A DNA stretch of 64,000 bases, taken from assembly GCF_019175385.1 (NCBI RefSeq), contig NC_083340.1, forward strand, positions 13,714,336 to 13,778,335, given 5' to 3'. The stretch is from Lycium barbarum. Lineage: Eukaryota; Streptophyta; Magnoliopsida; Solanales; Solanaceae. Within the stretch, counting starts at the first letter, position 1. Each line of letters starts with the position of its first letter. The translations under genes were made by a program, and so were the position numbers. The notes beneath the pieces were generated by a model. That model was not told the origin of the DNA, ran no database searches, and saw only the letters and a list, made by a program, of their open reading frames with translations. This document shows, piece by piece, positions 62,401 to 64,000 of this stretch.

Positions 62401-64000
62401 TTGATGCAGCACGGTCGAGTCATAGCCTATGCTTCCCGGCAGCTCAGACCATACGAGAAGAATTATCCCACACATGATTTGGAGTTAGTCGCGGTTATTC
62501 ATGCTTTGAAGATTTGGCGGCATTACTTATATGGGGTCGACGTTGATATTTATACGGACCATAAGAGCCTCCAGTACATTTTTAAACAGAAAGAATTGAA
62601 TTTGCGACAGAGGCAGTGGTTAGAGTTGCTGAAGGATTATGATGTCAATATTCTCTACCATCCAGGGAAAGCTAATGTTGTAGCAGATGCGCTTAGCCGC
62701 AAGTCCATGGGCAGTTTGATTGGTGTGCAGTCTGATAAGAAAGAAATGGTTCGTGATATTCATCAGTTAGCCAGTCTTGGAGTCCGCTTAGCCGATTCTG
62801 GAGATGCTGGGATTTCTGTTCGAGGAGTGGCCGACTCCTCCATTCTGGGTGAGATAAAGCGGCGTCAGTACGATGATTTTGTTCTGATACAGTACAGAGA
62901 TGTGGTCCGTGAAAAGGAGCAGACCCCGTTTGAGATTTCGTCTGATGGAGTATTATATTACAGGAGCAGATTATGTGTACCTGACGTTGCGGGACTGCGA
63001 CGACAGGTTATGGGTGAGGCACATCATGCCAGGTATTCTGTTCATCCAGGGTCGACGAAGATGTATCATGATCTTTGATGTCTGTATTGGTGGGACGGTA
63101 TGAAGAAGGACATAGCAGAGTTCGTTGCCCAATGCCCAAATTGTCAGCAAGTAAAGATTGAGCATCAGAAACCCGGTGGGTTATTACAGGAGATGGAGAT
63201 ACCAACGTGGAAGTGGGAGATAATTAATATGGATTTCATTGTAGGCTTGCCTCGCACTCCACGGAGGTACGACTCCATTTGGGTTATCGTTGATCGGCTG
63301 ACAAAATCAGCTCACTTTCTTCCAGTCCGGACTACATACTCAGCTGAAGATTATGCCAGGCTATATATTAAGGAGATTGTGAGACTGCTCGGAGTTCCTG
63401 TGTCAGTTATTTCCGATAGAGGTGCCCAGTTTACAGCTAAGTTCTGGAGATCATTCCAGGAGGGATTGGGTACCCAGGTGAGCCTGAGTACAGCCTTTCA
63501 TCCCCAGTCTGACGGACAGGCCGAGCGCACTATTCAGACATTGAAAGATATGTTGCGTGCCTGTGTTATTGATTGCAGGGGTAGCTGGGACGACCATTTA
63601 CCGCTTGTTGAGTTTGCTTATAATAACAGCTACCACTCCAGTATTCAGATGGCACCATATGAGGCTTTGTATGGCAGGAAATGCAGATCTCCGATCGGTT
63701 GGTTTGACGTGGGTGATACTCAACTAATTGGTCCAGATGTAGTCCAGCAGGCGGTCGATAAAATGAAACTGATCCGAGAGCGACTATTAGCTGCCCAGAG
63801 CCGACAGAAATCTTATGCCGATAAGCGACGTCGACCGTTAGAGTTTCAGATTGGCGATTGGGTGTTCCTGAAAGTGTCACCGATGAAAGGTGTTATGCGA
63901 TTTGGCAAGAAAGGAAAGCTCAGTCCGAGATATATTGGGCCGTATCAAATTATTCGTACAATAGGCAAGGTGGCCTATGAATTGGATTTGCCAGCCGACA
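59485..64000 (+). pseudogene. gag-pol of the Tekay-like element, broken, continues past the window
   Basis: ATG 59485 starts MPPKKAAASQNGKSS. One frame runs to the window end apart from TAG 59878-59880 and TGA 63076-63078. Gag has [16 protein letters not shown] and a zinc knuckle [14 protein letters not shown] whose last Cys is Tyr (60694-60696). The protease motif reads [11 protein letters not shown], Tyr replacing the catalytic Asp (60958-60960). RT has [19 protein letters not shown] and [10 protein letters not shown], but about 11 residues around the usual FGLTNAP motif are deleted near 61870. RNase H ([19 protein letters not shown]) and integrase (HHCC intact; INMDFIVG, ISDRGAQFT, GQAERTIQTL) follow. 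These changes make it inactive. Confidence 0.9.

Larger units (their letters stand above)
41751..64000 (+). mobile_element. Ty3/gypsy chromovirus-like element (Tekay/Del type), runs off the window
   Basis: A long 5' LTR (TGTTATGTCCC..., 41751-44872) is split by the Athila insertion and ends GTCGTGACA at 59276, just before the primer-binding site TGGTATCAGAGC. Gag-pol follows from 59485 to the window end, where the integrase C-terminus is still being read. A chromodomain and the 3' LTR would lie beyond. Motif style ([42 protein letters not shown]) fits chromoviruses of the Tekay/Del group. Several lethal changes show it is inactive. Confidence 0.82.

Overview
The window is repeat-rich nuclear DNA of a flowering plant, probably a eudicot of the nightshade family (Solanaceae). 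Plant-only retrotransposon lineages, a MULE carrying a plant mobile domain gene, a DUF26 receptor kinase with plant introns, and hAT MITEs support this. The family assignment is inference from repeat style, not proven. Only one ordinary host gene is visible: a seven-exon cysteine-rich receptor-like kinase (CRK) on the minus strand at 31001-34143. Nearly everything else is transposable element, much of it nested.

Layout. 1-1873 is AT-rich DNA with a Helitron-like 3' terminus. 1879-12799 is a complete but decayed Ty3/gypsy Tat-lineage element on the minus strand, with 726-bp LTRs and 5-bp target duplications. It carries an extra intron-containing gene on the opposite strand with its own TATA box. 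12805-14686 is AT-rich and holds one MITE. 14687-30590 is a large Mutator-like (MULE) transposon. It holds a broken MuDR-type transposase, a broken plant-mobile-domain (PMD) gene, two small related ORFs of unknown function, a third unknown broken ORF, and a T-rich minisatellite. A Ty1/copia element (14767-18830) sits inside its left terminal inverted repeat. The CRK gene follows, then a spacer with a hAT MITE that has perfect 8-bp duplications.

36627-37952 is the 5' end of a second Tat-type element on the plus strand. It is cut by the 3' LTR of a Copia element whose repeated polypurine tracts mark it as a Sirevirus (37953 to about 41750, minus strand). From 41751 to beyond the window is a Ty3/gypsy chromovirus-like element (Tekay/Del type, plus strand). 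Four bases before the end of its 5' LTR a 14.4-kb Athila element has inserted (44873-59267, minus strand). The Athila element is young: its 1534-bp LTRs differ at about 11 sites by eye, and its gag-pol frame of about 1842 codons is open. It also has a third ORF, split by one stop codon.

The most interesting signals are: (1) the Athila element's clusters of a palindrome, GTTACGG(A/T)CCGTAAC, upstream of the LTR TATA box and again upstream of a possible internal promoter for ORF3; (2) its 48-bp array of polypurine-tract-like motifs; (3) the MULE with PMD and unknown cargo; (4) the spliced antisense gene of the Tat element; (5) a non-AG splice acceptor that may disable the CRK gene. Splice sites, promoters and lineage names were read by eye. 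LTR divergence figures are hand counts.
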